Positions 1 to 6,008 of a DNA stretch of 10,715 nucleotides are shown in pieces; the first letter of the stretch is position 1, and the number at the start of each line of letters is the position of its first letter. This stretch comes from JBBSGC01 sp038254525 (lineage in GTDB: Bacteria; Actinomycetota; Actinomycetes; Propionibacteriales; Nocardioidaceae). The notes under the pieces were generated by a model. That model had not been told where the DNA came from. It worked only from the letters and a program-made list of their open reading frames with translations, and ran no database searches. The DNA lies in the NCBI GenBank assembly GCA_038254525.1, contig JBBSGC010000066.1, forward strand, positions 1 to 10,715, written 5' to 3'. The position numbers and the translations under genes were made by a program.

Positions 1-74
1 GCACAACGGCCCTCACGGCGCGGTGACTCGTTCCGGCAGCTGCAATCAGGTGCCACTTTCCTTGTGCACAGCCA

Positions 75-104
75 TGGCCATCCAGAGCGATGATGCTATA
101 CAAT
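75..104 (+). promoter_or_regulatory. Promoter of the DUF222-HNH gene (leaderless layout)
   Basis: A -10 hexamer TACAAT at 99-104 differs from TATAAT at one base. It sits exactly 7 nt before the ATG at 112, so transcription would begin at or next to the start codon. A weak -35 (TGGCCA, 75-80, 4 of 6 matches to TTGACA) lies 18 bp upstream. No Shine-Dalgarno sequence precedes the ATG, which fits a leaderless mRNA. The promoter call is inferred from sequence alone. Confidence 0.5.
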
Positions 105-119
105 CGAATACATGTTCGA
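104..119. promoter_or_regulatory. LexA operator (SOS box) over the start codon of the HNH gene
   Basis: The 16 bases read TCGAAT-ACAT-GTTCGA. The actinobacterial and Bacillus-type LexA consensus is TCGAAC-N4-GTTCGA, so only one base of the two half-sites differs. The box starts at the last base of the -10 hexamer and covers the ATG at 112, where a bound repressor would block transcription start. SOS control of 13E12-type DUF222 genes is known from Mycobacterium tuberculosis, which supports this reading. Confidence 0.75.
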
Positions 120-1452
120 ACAGTCTCTCCTGGACGACGCCTCCCGCTCCGTCGCGGCGTTGGCCACCGCGGACGTCGCAACGGCGTCCAACGCGGAGCT
201 GAGCGAGCTGCTGCAGACGGTGCAGCGCGCCAGTGACCTGCTCGACGGGCTGGCGGCACGCGCCGCAGCAGCGTTCGAGTCCATGCGCGGGTTCGAGGAC
301 GACGGCTGCCCGACGCTGCCGGCGTGGTACCGACGGCAGCTGCGGCTCAGCCCGGCGCAGGCTCGCCGCCGGTCCCGGTCGGGCCGGACGCTCGAGGCAC
401 TGCCGGGAGTCGCGGCTTCGCTTGCCGCCGGGCGGATCCGGCTCGACCACGTCGACGTCTTCACTGAGGCGATCCGCATGCTGGGACTGCCCGTCGTCTC
501 CCAGGCCGAGGCACTGCTGGTCGACGTCGCTGAGGCGTGCGACCCCCCGGACGTGCGGGTGGCGGTGACCCGCCTGCGAGACACCCTGAATCCCGATGCG
601 GCCGACGCCGCGTGGGCTGCTGGATTCGACCGGCAGCAGATCTCGCTGAGCGCGGTCGGGACCGGCTGGCAGCTGACCGGCTTTCTCGACCAGGTCACCG
701 GGGCGGCGTTCTCGACGGTGCTCAACGCGCTGTCCGCCCCGCAGCCCGACGACAGCCGGACGAGCGGTGAGCGCCGCGTGGACGCCCTGCATGCGCTGTG
801 CACGAGCGTGTTGGAGTCGGGGCTGCCCTCGGACAAGGGCGTGCGACCGCACCTGTCGGTCATGCTTCCGGTCGAGACGCTGCGGCTGGCCATGGCCGGA
901 GACCGCACCACACCATCGGAGCCCGCCACGCTCGCCGGCTTCGGCGCCGTCGCCCGCGACCTGGTTGCCTACCTGTGCTGCGGTGCCGCGGTCACGCCGT
1001 TCCTGGTCGATTCCTCCGGGAGGGCGACGCCACGGGTGGGCGTGCTGGATGTGGGCCGCACCCAGCGACTGGCGACGCCCGCGCAGCGCAAGGCAGTCCT
1101 GTTGCGTCAAGAGCACCGCTGCGCCACCCCGGGCTGTTCGGCGGTGCACCTGGAGATTCACCACCTGACCTCCTGGACCGATGGCGGGCGAACCGACCTG
1201 TCGAACCTCGTCGGCCTGTGCAGCCGTTGTCACCACCTGCTGCATCGCGGCTCGCTGGTGGCCACCGCTGATCGCGGCGGAGGTGTGTGCTTCACCACTG
1301 CGGACGGACGACTGATCACCGACGCCCGGCGGCGCGCCGAACACACGTTCCGGGAGAGCTTGAAGCTGCTTCCGGTGGCTCCCGCCCGCGGCTCTCCAGG
1401 CTGGGCGTGGCAAGGCCATCGAAATCCGCCGCCCGCACTCAACCCGGTCTGA
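112..1452 (+). CDS. DUF222 domain-containing HNH endonuclease (13E12 repeat family type)
   Basis: This 446-residue protein has the usual size and order of its family: an N-terminal helical DUF222 region (about residues 25-310, with the typical 'alpha-helix rich, GRIRLDHV' section near 107-114) and a C-terminal HNH nuclease fold. The HNH part shows a zinc-ribbon pair C337/C342, H350-H351, N365, C370-x2-C373 and H374-H375, so the metal-binding and catalytic residues look intact. The family is abundant in actinobacteria. Its biological role is unsettled; DNA cleavage is inferred from the HNH motif, and mycobacterial members serve as integration sites for a phage. The ATG at 112 is chosen because a -10 element lies 7 nt upstream and a LexA box overlaps it, which predicts induction by DNA damage. 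It is followed 82 bp downstream by a small gene on the same strand with its own likely promoter. No truncation or frameshift is visible. Confidence 0.9.
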   Translation: MFEQSLLDDASRSVAALATADVATASNAELSELLQTVQRASDLLDGLAARAAAAFESMRGFEDDGCPTLPAWYRRQLRLSPAQARRRSRSGRTLEALPGVAASLAAGRIRLDHVDVFTEAIRMLGLPVVSQAEALLVDVAEACDPPDVRVAVTRLRDTLNPDAADAAWAAGFDRQQISLSAVGTGWQLTGFLDQVTGAAFSTVLNALSAPQPDDSRTSGERRVDALHALCTSVLESGLPSDKGVRPHLSVMLPVETLRLAMAGDRTTPSEPATLAGFGAVARDLVAYLCCGAAVTPFLVDSSGRATPRVGVLDVGRTQRLATPAQRKAVLLRQEHRCATPGCSAVHLEIHHLTSWTDGGRTDLSNLVGLCSRCHHLLHRGSLVATADRGGGVCFTTADGRLITDARRRAEHTFRESLKLLPVAPARGSPGWAWQGHRNPPPALNPV

Positions 1453-1501
1453 CTGTCGACCACCCGATCGTGGCTGGCGTCGGCAGGCGGCTGTTCGACA
1501 G
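1453..1501 (+). terminator. Possible hairpin after the HNH gene
   Basis: CTGTCGA (1453-1459) directly after the stop codon pairs perfectly with TCGACAG (1495-1501). A smaller stem CCAC/GTGG lies inside it at 1460-1473. There is no T-rich tract, so this is not a standard intrinsic terminator. It may slow or end transcription, or be chance pairing in GC-rich DNA. Confidence 0.25.
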
Positions 1502-1518
1502 GCGAGCGAGTGGCGAGA

Positions 1519-1527
1519 TGATAGAAC
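1519..1527 (+). promoter_or_regulatory. Candidate extended -10 promoter of the 1535 gene
   Basis: TG-A-TAGAAC places an extended -10 element 7 nt before the ATG at 1535, the same spacing as at the HNH and lipid kinase genes. The last base of the hexamer is C instead of the usual T, so support is moderate. A G-run (1531-1534) touches the ATG and is too close to act as a Shine-Dalgarno. Confidence 0.35.
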
Positions 1528-1534
1528 GACGGGG

Positions 1535-1933
1535 ATGATCAGCCTCACGCTGGCCCGGGAGCTGCGCCGACTCGGGGTCCGGTGGCAGCCGGCCCCCGGC
1601 GACCGGTTTCTCGTCGACGAGCCGGAGATGGTCGACTCGGTGTTCTGGGTGAGCGACTTCACCATCGAGGCTCACCAGTACGCCGGGGAGAGTGTCCTCG
1701 GCTTCAACGGGACCACTGAGTGGGCACTCGACTCCGTTGCCGTCGACGCCTGCCTGTGGCTGCCTCGCGAGGACCAGCTGCGCGAGCTGCTCGGCTCGCT
1801 GCTGCTGCGGCTGGAGCGGGTCGACGACGGCTGGCGGGTCGTGACGCGAGTCAGCGGGGGTGCCGACCTGATCACGGTCGCCAACGACGCGGAGACCGCC
1901 TACGCGCAAGCGCTCGGGTCGGCGCTCGACTGA
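1535..1933 (+). CDS. Conserved actinobacterial hypothetical protein
   Basis: The product is 132 residues, acidic and soluble, with no signal peptide or membrane segment. From memory, proteins of this length with the core phrases FNGTTEWALDSV (about residues 57-68) and LWLPREDQLRELL (about 74-86) are widespread in actinobacteria and are often labelled 'pilus assembly protein CpaE' in databases. Nothing in the sequence supports a pilus role: it is far shorter than a real CpaE and has no Walker motif. An N-terminal helix (LARELRRLGVRW) is followed by an alternating hydrophobic pattern suggesting a small alpha/beta domain. The start is fixed by an extended -10-like element 7 nt upstream. The gene runs tail to tail into purB with 19 bp between stop codons. 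Function is unknown. Confidence 0.75.
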   Translation: MISLTLARELRRLGVRWQPAPGDRFLVDEPEMVDSVFWVSDFTIEAHQYAGESVLGFNGTTEWALDSVAVDACLWLPREDQLRELLGSLLLRLERVDDGWRVVTRVSGGADLITVANDAETAYAQALGSALD

Positions 1934-1943
1934 TGGCGGCGGC

Positions 1944-1975
1944 ACCGGCCGGTCAGAGGATCTGCCCCGGCCGGT
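1944..1975. terminator. Possible bidirectional hairpin between the 1535 gene and purB
   Basis: ACCGGCC (1944-1950) pairs with GGCCGGT (1969-1975) across an 18-nt loop. The element spans the 19-bp gap between the two convergent stop codons and the last codons of purB. The left arm also belongs to a perfect 10-bp palindrome, ACCGGCCGGT (1944-1953), and CCGGCCGGT recurs at 1967-1975. There is no T tract. It may act on both transcripts. Confidence 0.3.
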
Positions 1976-3371
1976 ACGCCGCGGCCTGCGGGTGCCGGGC
2001 TGCCAGCGCCTCGACCCGGGCGGCGATGGCGTCGACCTGATCGGCTGCGGCGCCGGTGAACGTCAGGGGGTCCGCTACCGCTGCAGCCAGGTCGGCACGG
2101 GACAGTCCGAGCCGGTCATCGGTGGCAAGCCGGTCGAGAAGGTCGTTGCGCTCGGCACCTTGCTCGCGCATGGCGAGAGCGGCAGCCACCGCGTGCCGCC
2201 GGATGATCTCGTGCGCCACCTCGCGACCCACTCCGCCGCGTACGGCATGGATCAGGACCTTGGTGGTGGCCAGGAAGGGCAGGTAGCGGTCGAGCTCACG
2301 CGCAACCACCGCGGGGAACGCACCGAACTCCGCCAACACGGTCAGGAAGGTCTCGAACAGCCCGTCGGTCGCGAAGAAAGCGTCGGGGAGCGCGACCCGG
2401 CGGACGACGGAGTCGGAGACGTCACCCTCGTTCCACTGGTCCCCGGCCAGCTCACCGAGCATGGCGAGGTTGCCGCGAACCACGACGGCGAGCCCGTTGA
2501 CCCGCTCGCAGGAGCGGGGGTTCATCTTGTGCGGCATCGCCGACGAGCCGACCTGCCCCGGCCGGAACCCCTCGGTGACCAGCTCGTTGCCGGACATCAG
2601 CCGGATGGTGGTCGCGCAGCTTGACGGGGCGGCAACCAGCTGGACCAGCGCCGACACGACCTCGAAGTCCAGCGACCGCGGATAGACCTGTCCCACGCTG
2701 GTGAGCACCCGCCGGAACCCGAGGTGCTCGGCGACCCGCGCCTCGAGGTCAGCCAGCTTGGCGGGGTCGCCGCCCAGCAGGTCGAGCATGTCCTGGGCGG
2801 TGCCCACCGGGCCCTTGATGCCACGCAGCGGATAGCGGTCGAGCAGATCCGAAACGCGATCCAGCGCCAGCAGGAGCTCGTCGGCGACCGAGGCGAAGCG
2901 CTTGCCGAGCGTCGTGGCCTGCGCCGGCACATTGTGGCTGCGACCGGCCAGCACGAGGTCCCGGTGCTCGACGGCGAGCGCTGCTAGCCGTACGAGCGTT
3001 GCGACCGCCCGGTCTCGCACCAGCACCAGCGAATCCCGGACCTGCAGCTGCTCGACGTTCTCGGTCAGGTCACGCGACGTGATGCCCTTGTGCACGTGCT
3101 CGTGCCCGGCGACTGCGTTGAACTCCTCGATCCGCGCCTTGACGTCGTGCCGGGTGACTCGCTCGCGCGCCGCGATCGAGTCGAGGTCGACGTCCTCCAC
3201 GGCGGCCGCGTAGTCCTCGAGGACGCCGTCGGGCAGGTCGACCCCGAGATCCCGCTGCGCCGCAAGCACCGCCAGCCAGAGCCGCCGCTCGAGGACCACC
3301 TTGTGCCGCGGCGACCACAGCTCGCGCAGCGGCGCGCTGGCGTAACGCTGCGCGAGGACGTTGGGGATCAC
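1953..3371 (-). CDS. purB: Adenylosuccinate lyase
   Basis: PurB cleaves SAICAR to AICAR and adenylosuccinate to AMP, releasing fumarate in both steps of purine synthesis in the cytosol. The 472 residues match the length of the mycobacterial enzyme and it belongs to the fumarase/aspartase superfamily. Visible landmarks are H75 in RHDVKAR, TSRDLTEN (98-105), the GRSHNVPAQATTLGKR block with catalytic-type H146, and the superfamily signature GSSAMPHKMNP (275-285) on the flexible loop with the catalytic serine. QWNEGDVSDSVVRR (312-325) is typical of actinobacterial forms. Translation starts at a GTG; the sequence before it has only a weak GAGA purine run. It follows purD by 36 bp on the same strand with no promoter-like element between, so the two are probably co-transcribed and translation may be coupled. 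All key residues are present. Confidence 0.97.
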   Translation of the reverse strand: MIPNVLAQRYASAPLRELWSPRHKVVLERRLWLAVLAAQRDLGVDLPDGVLEDYAAAVEDVDLDSIAARERVTRHDVKARIEEFNAVAGHEHVHKGITSRDLTENVEQLQVRDSLVLVRDRAVATLVRLAALAVEHRDLVLAGRSHNVPAQATTLGKRFASVADELLLALDRVSDLLDRYPLRGIKGPVGTAQDMLDLLGGDPAKLADLEARVAEHLGFRRVLTSVGQVYPRSLDFEVVSALVQLVAAPSSCATTIRLMSGNELVTEGFRPGQVGSSAMPHKMNPRSCERVNGLAVVVRGNLAMLGELAGDQWNEGDVSDSVVRRVALPDAFFATDGLFETFLTVLAEFGAFPAVVARELDRYLPFLATTKVLIHAVRGGVGREVAHEIIRRHAVAAALAMREQGAERNDLLDRLATDDRLGLSRADLAAAVADPLTFTGAAADQVDAIAARVEALAARHPQAAAYRPGQIL

Positions 3372-3407
3372 GCGTACCAGTCTCGCGCAGCGGGTCGGGT
3401 GGATGCG

Positions 3408-4658
3408 TCAGCTTGGAGCCGCGACGCCGGCGGCGATGTCGGTGCGGTGGAAGCTGCCAGCGAACTCGATGGCCGCGACCCCTTCGTAGGCACGGCTGCG
3501 CGCCTGCTCGAGGTCACAGCCACGTGCAGTGACGGCGAGCACCCGGCCACCCGCGCTGACCACGCGCCCAGTGCCGTCTCGGGCGGTGCCGGCGTGGAGC
3601 ACGTCGACCCCCGCCATGGCGCCGGCCGCGTCCAGGCCGACGATCACGTCGCCCCTGCGTGGTTGCCCGGGGTAGCCACCGGCAGCGACCACGACGGTGA
3701 CCGCGGCGCCGGCGGCGAAGCGTGGTGGCTCGACCTCGTGCAGCCGGCCGGTCGCGGCAGCGTGCAGCAAGGTGCCGGGTGACGACTCGAGCAGCGCCAT
3801 CAGCACCTGCGTCTCCGGGTCGCCGAAGCGCGCGTTGAACTCCACGACCCGGAGCCCGCGTGCGGTCAAGGCAAGCCCCGCGTAGAGAAGCCCGGCGAAC
3901 GGGGTGCGGCGCCGCGCCATCTCCGCGACCGTCGGGCGCAACACCCGCTCCGTGGCTTCGGTCACCAGTGTCGCCGGGAGCCAGGGCAACGGTGTGCAGG
4001 CTCCCATCCCGCCGGTGTTGGGGCCGCTGTCGCCGTCGCGGAGCCGCTTGTAGTCCTGAGCCGGCTGCAGCGGTCGCACGGTGTCCCCGTCGGTCACCGC
4101 GAACAGCGAAAGCTCCGGCCCGTCGAGGAACTCCTCGACCACCACCCGGCGGCAGCGGCGGGCGTGGGCCGAGGCCGTCGCCCGGTCGGAGGTGACGACC
4201 ACCCCCTTCCCCGCGGCGAGGCCGTCGTCCTTCACCACGTACGGCGGGCCGAAGGCGTCCAGCGCGGCCGCGACCTGCTGTTCGGTGTCGCACACGTGCG
4301 CCATCGCGGTGGGCACTCCTGCGGCGGCCATCACCTGCTTGGCGAATGCCTTCGAGCCCTCGAGAGCGGCGGCTTCCGCACTTGGACCGAAGCACGCGAT
4401 CCCGGCAGCGCGCACCGCGTCGGCGACCCCGGCGACCAGCGGCGTCTCCGGTCCGACCACCACCAGGTCGACCGTGAGGTCGGTGGCGAGCCTCGCGACG
4501 GCCGCTCCGTCGCAGGGGTCGACGCCGTGGACGCACGCGACAGACTCGATGCCGGGATTGCCCGGCGCCGCATGCACGTCGTCGACCGCGGCATCGCGGG
4601 CCAACGCCAGGGCCAGCGCGTGCTCGCGTCCACCGGAGCCGATGACGAGCACCTTCAC
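3408..4658 (-). CDS. purD: Phosphoribosylamine-glycine ligase (GAR synthetase)
   Basis: PurD joins phosphoribosylamine and glycine with ATP to give GAR, the second step of de novo purine synthesis. The 416-residue product is a standard single-function PurD. In order: an N-terminal Rossmann-like domain beginning GSGGREHA (7-14), the ATP-grasp core with KDDGLAAGKGV (143-153) and EEFLDGPE (175-182), the PurD signature DYKRLRDGDSGPNTGGMGA (202-220), the metal/ATP site FNARFGDPETQ (274-284), and the C-terminal domain with AAGGYPG. The linker before EEFLDG is a few residues shorter than in many homologues. The GTG at 4658 is chosen because MKVLVIGSGG is the family's normal N-terminus. It lacks a clear Shine-Dalgarno, while a TACGCT -10 element ends 8 nt before it, suggesting a leaderless mRNA. 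It is the first gene of a purD-purB unit. Confidence 0.97.
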   Translation of the reverse strand: MKVLVIGSGGREHALALALARDAAVDDVHAAPGNPGIESVACVHGVDPCDGAAVARLATDLTVDLVVVGPETPLVAGVADAVRAAGIACFGPSAEAAALEGSKAFAKQVMAAAGVPTAMAHVCDTEQQVAAALDAFGPPYVVKDDGLAAGKGVVVTSDRATASAHARRCRRVVVEEFLDGPELSLFAVTDGDTVRPLQPAQDYKRLRDGDSGPNTGGMGACTPLPWLPATLVTEATERVLRPTVAEMARRRTPFAGLLYAGLALTARGLRVVEFNARFGDPETQVLMALLESSPGTLLHAAATGRLHEVEPPRFAAGAAVTVVVAAGGYPGQPRRGDVIVGLDAAGAMAGVDVLHAGTARDGTGRVVSAGGRVLAVTARGCDLEQARSRAYEGVAAIEFAGSFHRTDIAAGVAAPS

Positions 4659-4666
4659 GACCGGTG

Positions 4667-4672
4667 AGCGTA
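4667..4672 (-). promoter_or_regulatory. Candidate -10 element of the purD-purB operon
   Basis: On the minus strand TACGCT (TAnnnT class) is followed by 8 nt and then the GTG of purD, which predicts a transcript with little or no leader. Its first base touches the first copy of the tandem repeat block at 4672, so the -35 region falls inside repeats. No good -35 match is seen. Confidence 0.4.
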
Positions 4673-4713
4673 GCGGCCCGCGGTGTGCGGCCCGCGATGT
4701 GCGGCCCGCGGCG
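4672..4713. repeat. 14-bp tandem repeat, three copies
   Basis: Copies are 4672-4685 (AGCGGCCCGCGGTG), 4686-4699 (TGCGGCCCGCGATG) and 4700-4713 (TGCGGCCCGCGGCG). They differ at one or two positions, mostly in the first base and the end. The block lies just upstream of purD's promoter and merges into a second repeat of different sequence. Confidence 0.85.
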
Positions 4714-4770
4714 CGCAGGCCTTGTGGCGCGCAGGTCTACGGCGCGCAGGTCTACGGCGCTCAGGTCGGC
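4710..4770. repeat. 15-bp tandem repeat, about four copies
   Basis: GGCGCGCAGGTCTAC occurs exactly at 4726-4740 and 4741-4755, then as a variant GGCGCTCAGGTCGGC at 4756-4770. A diverged first copy, GGCGCGCAGGCCTTGT, sits at 4710-4725. With the 14-bp block this fills about half of the 192-bp gap between purD and the ParA-like gene. Open frames through the block exist but are explained by the repeat length being a multiple of three. Confidence 0.85.
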
Positions 4771-4803
4771 GTTGTGTGATCGGGAAAACGGTCGGCACCC
4801 AAC

Positions 4804-4812
4804 TGTTAGCCT
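4804..4812 (+). promoter_or_regulatory. Candidate extended -10 promoter of the ParA-like gene
   Basis: TG-T-TAGCCT matches the extended -10 pattern TGn-TAnnnT. A start about 7 nt downstream would give a leader of roughly 30 nt that contains the Shine-Dalgarno at 4838-4843. No convincing -35 is seen. Confidence 0.4.
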
Positions 4813-4836
4813 CGCCCTGTCACGCTCGGCACCGGC

Positions 4837-4844
4837 CAGGGGGA
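4837..4844 (+). promoter_or_regulatory. Ribosome binding site that sets the ParA-like start
   Basis: CAGGGGGA lies 6 nt before the ATG at 4851. It favours this ATG over an in-frame GTG at 4683, whose reading frame would run through the intergenic tandem repeats. Confidence 0.7.
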
Positions 4845-4850
4845 CCCCCG

Positions 4851-5972
4851 ATGACCACATCCGACGACCAGCCGCCGCCGCTTCCGCCGGCTCCGGCGCC
4901 GACGGCCTTCGAATGGCCCTCGGCGGCGTCGGACCAGCGACCGTTGAACCAGCGACCGTTGAACCAGCGACCGCGGCATGCTGAACAACTGGCCGCCCGC
5001 GTTGACCCAGAGCCGGTGGGCGGGCCGGAGGTCCGCGACGTCACGCCCACGCTGAGCGATCTGCTCGCCACCCGGCCGGCGCCGACGACCGGTCCCGCCG
5101 AGACGGGTTGGCGGGCCACCGTACGGCACCTCACCTTGGGCCTCGTGCGTCTCGGACCCGGCGCGTACGAGCAGCGGCACCGCAGCGCGATCGCGGCCGT
5201 GCAGCGCAGTCTCACCGGGCCGAAGACCATCGTCGTCGTCAATCCCAAAGGCGGTGCCCACAAGACCACGGCCACCTTCATGCTCGCGGCCACATTCGGC
5301 ATCCACCGCGGCGGCTACAGCCTCGCGTGGGACAACAACGAGACCCGCGGCACGCTCGGCTGGCGAGCCAACCAGGCCCGGCACACCAACACCGCGGTCA
5401 ACCTGCTCGACGACCTCGATCGGTTCACCACCGACAGCTCCAAGGTCGGTGACCTTGACAACTTTGTCCGCGCCCAGGGCGAGGCTCAGTTCGACGTGCT
5501 GGCCTCGGACGAGGACGCGGCCTCCGCCGCCTCCATCGACGACCAGGCCTTCAACGACCTGCACCGCGCGCTGGCGCGGTTCTACCGGATCATCGTCGTG
5601 GACACCGGCAACAACATGCGCGCCAGCAACTACCGGGCCGCGATCGAGGCCGCCGACCAGCTCGTCATCGTCTCCACGGTCCGTGACGACACCGCCAACT
5701 CCGCCGCCTGGCTCGCCGACGCGCTGAGCGCGCAGGGCTACAGCAGCAAGGTCCGCCAGGCCGTCACCGTCTTGTCCGCCCCCTCCCGGCAACCCGACCA
5801 GGCCTTGCGCGGCCGGCTGCACGACCACTTCTCGCGAGTCACCCGCACCGTCGTCGACGTGCCCTACGACCCGGCCCTCGTCGCCGGTGACCCGATCGAC
5901 CTCAGAACCCTCAGCGCGTCCTTCCGGGAGGCCTGGCTGATGGTCGCTGCCGAGGTCGCCGACGGGATCTGA
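4851..5972 (+). CDS. ParA/MinD-like P-loop ATPase, solitary
   Basis: The 373-residue product has a proline-rich, probably disordered N-terminus (1-85, with a QRPLN repeat at 29-41), a linker with W87-R88, and a ParA/MinD ATPase domain (about 123-370). The deviant Walker A region is VVNPKGGAHKTTATF (129-143) with K134 and K138. The glycine that normally precedes the second lysine (KGGxGKT) is histidine, H137. A DNNETRGTLGWR segment (161-172) takes the place of the usual DxDPQ switch motif, and RIIVVDTGNN (246-255) is Walker B. No ParB gene, parS-like site or plasmid feature is near, so chromosome or plasmid partition is not supported. Proline-rich N-terminus plus a WR linker recalls EspI-like ATPases of type VII secretion, but no secretion genes are in view. 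The ATG is chosen for its Shine-Dalgarno. It lies divergent from purD and ends 28 bp before the convergent MocR gene. Confidence 0.85.
   Translation: MTTSDDQPPPLPPAPAPTAFEWPSAASDQRPLNQRPLNQRPRHAEQLAARVDPEPVGGPEVRDVTPTLSDLLATRPAPTTGPAETGWRATVRHLTLGLVRLGPGAYEQRHRSAIAAVQRSLTGPKTIVVVNPKGGAHKTTATFMLAATFGIHRGGYSLAWDNNETRGTLGWRANQARHTNTAVNLLDDLDRFTTDSSKVGDLDNFVRAQGEAQFDVLASDEDAASAASIDDQAFNDLHRALARFYRIIVVDTGNNMRASNYRAAIEAADQLVIVSTVRDDTANSAAWLADALSAQGYSSKVRQAVTVLSAPSRQPDQALRGRLHDHFSRVTRTVVDVPYDPALVAGDPIDLRTLSASFREAWLMVAAEVADGI
4933..4973 (+). repeat. In-frame 15-bp tandem repeat coding QRPLN
   Basis: CCAGCGACCGTTGAA is present at 4933-4947 and 4948-4962 exactly, and the next 10 bases (4963-4972) begin a third copy. 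It codes for two and a half copies of QRPLN in the disordered N-terminus of the ParA-like protein. The identical DNA copies suggest recent slippage. Confidence 0.85.
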
Positions 5973-5996
5973 GCCGGCCCCAAGGGATCTGAGCCG
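5964..5996. repeat. Direct repeat at the end of the ParA-like gene
   Basis: GGGATCTGAGCCG occurs at 5964-5976 and again at 5984-5996, 20 bp apart. The first copy contains the gene's TGA stop (5970-5972). The second puts another GGATCTGA in the short gap before the MocR stop codon, so it looks like a small duplication of the 3' end. Confidence 0.8.
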
Positions 5997-6008
5997 CCCC
6001 TCAGGCGG
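5994..6008. terminator. Short hairpin between convergent genes
   Basis: CCGCC (5994-5998) pairs with GGCGG (6004-6008) around a 5-nt loop that holds the MocR stop codon. It is the only stem in the 28-bp convergent gap. It has no T tract and is a weak terminator candidate. Confidence 0.25.

Noticed and set aside
46..1665. 539-codon open frame on the minus strand
   Set aside because: It lies antisense to the HNH gene and part of the next gene, whose products have clear family motifs. Its translation is rich in Arg, Gly and Gln with no domain, the usual shadow in high-GC DNA.
4081..4779. Repeat-containing open frame ending in GAQVY copies
   Set aside because: It is antisense to purD, and the peptide repeats simply reflect the 15-bp DNA repeat.
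4683..4850. N-terminal extension of the ParA-like protein from a GTG at 4683
   Set aside because: The extension would translate the tandem repeats, has no ribosome binding site, and the ATG at 4851 has a good one.
4659..4850. Replication origin or parS cluster beside the ParA-like gene
   Set aside because: The repeats do not resemble DnaA boxes or the 16-bp parS palindrome, and no dnaA, dnaN or parB is present.
3514..4860. 448-codon open frame on the minus strand
   Set aside because: It is a shifted frame of purD, Arg-rich and without motifs, and it passes through the intergenic repeats.
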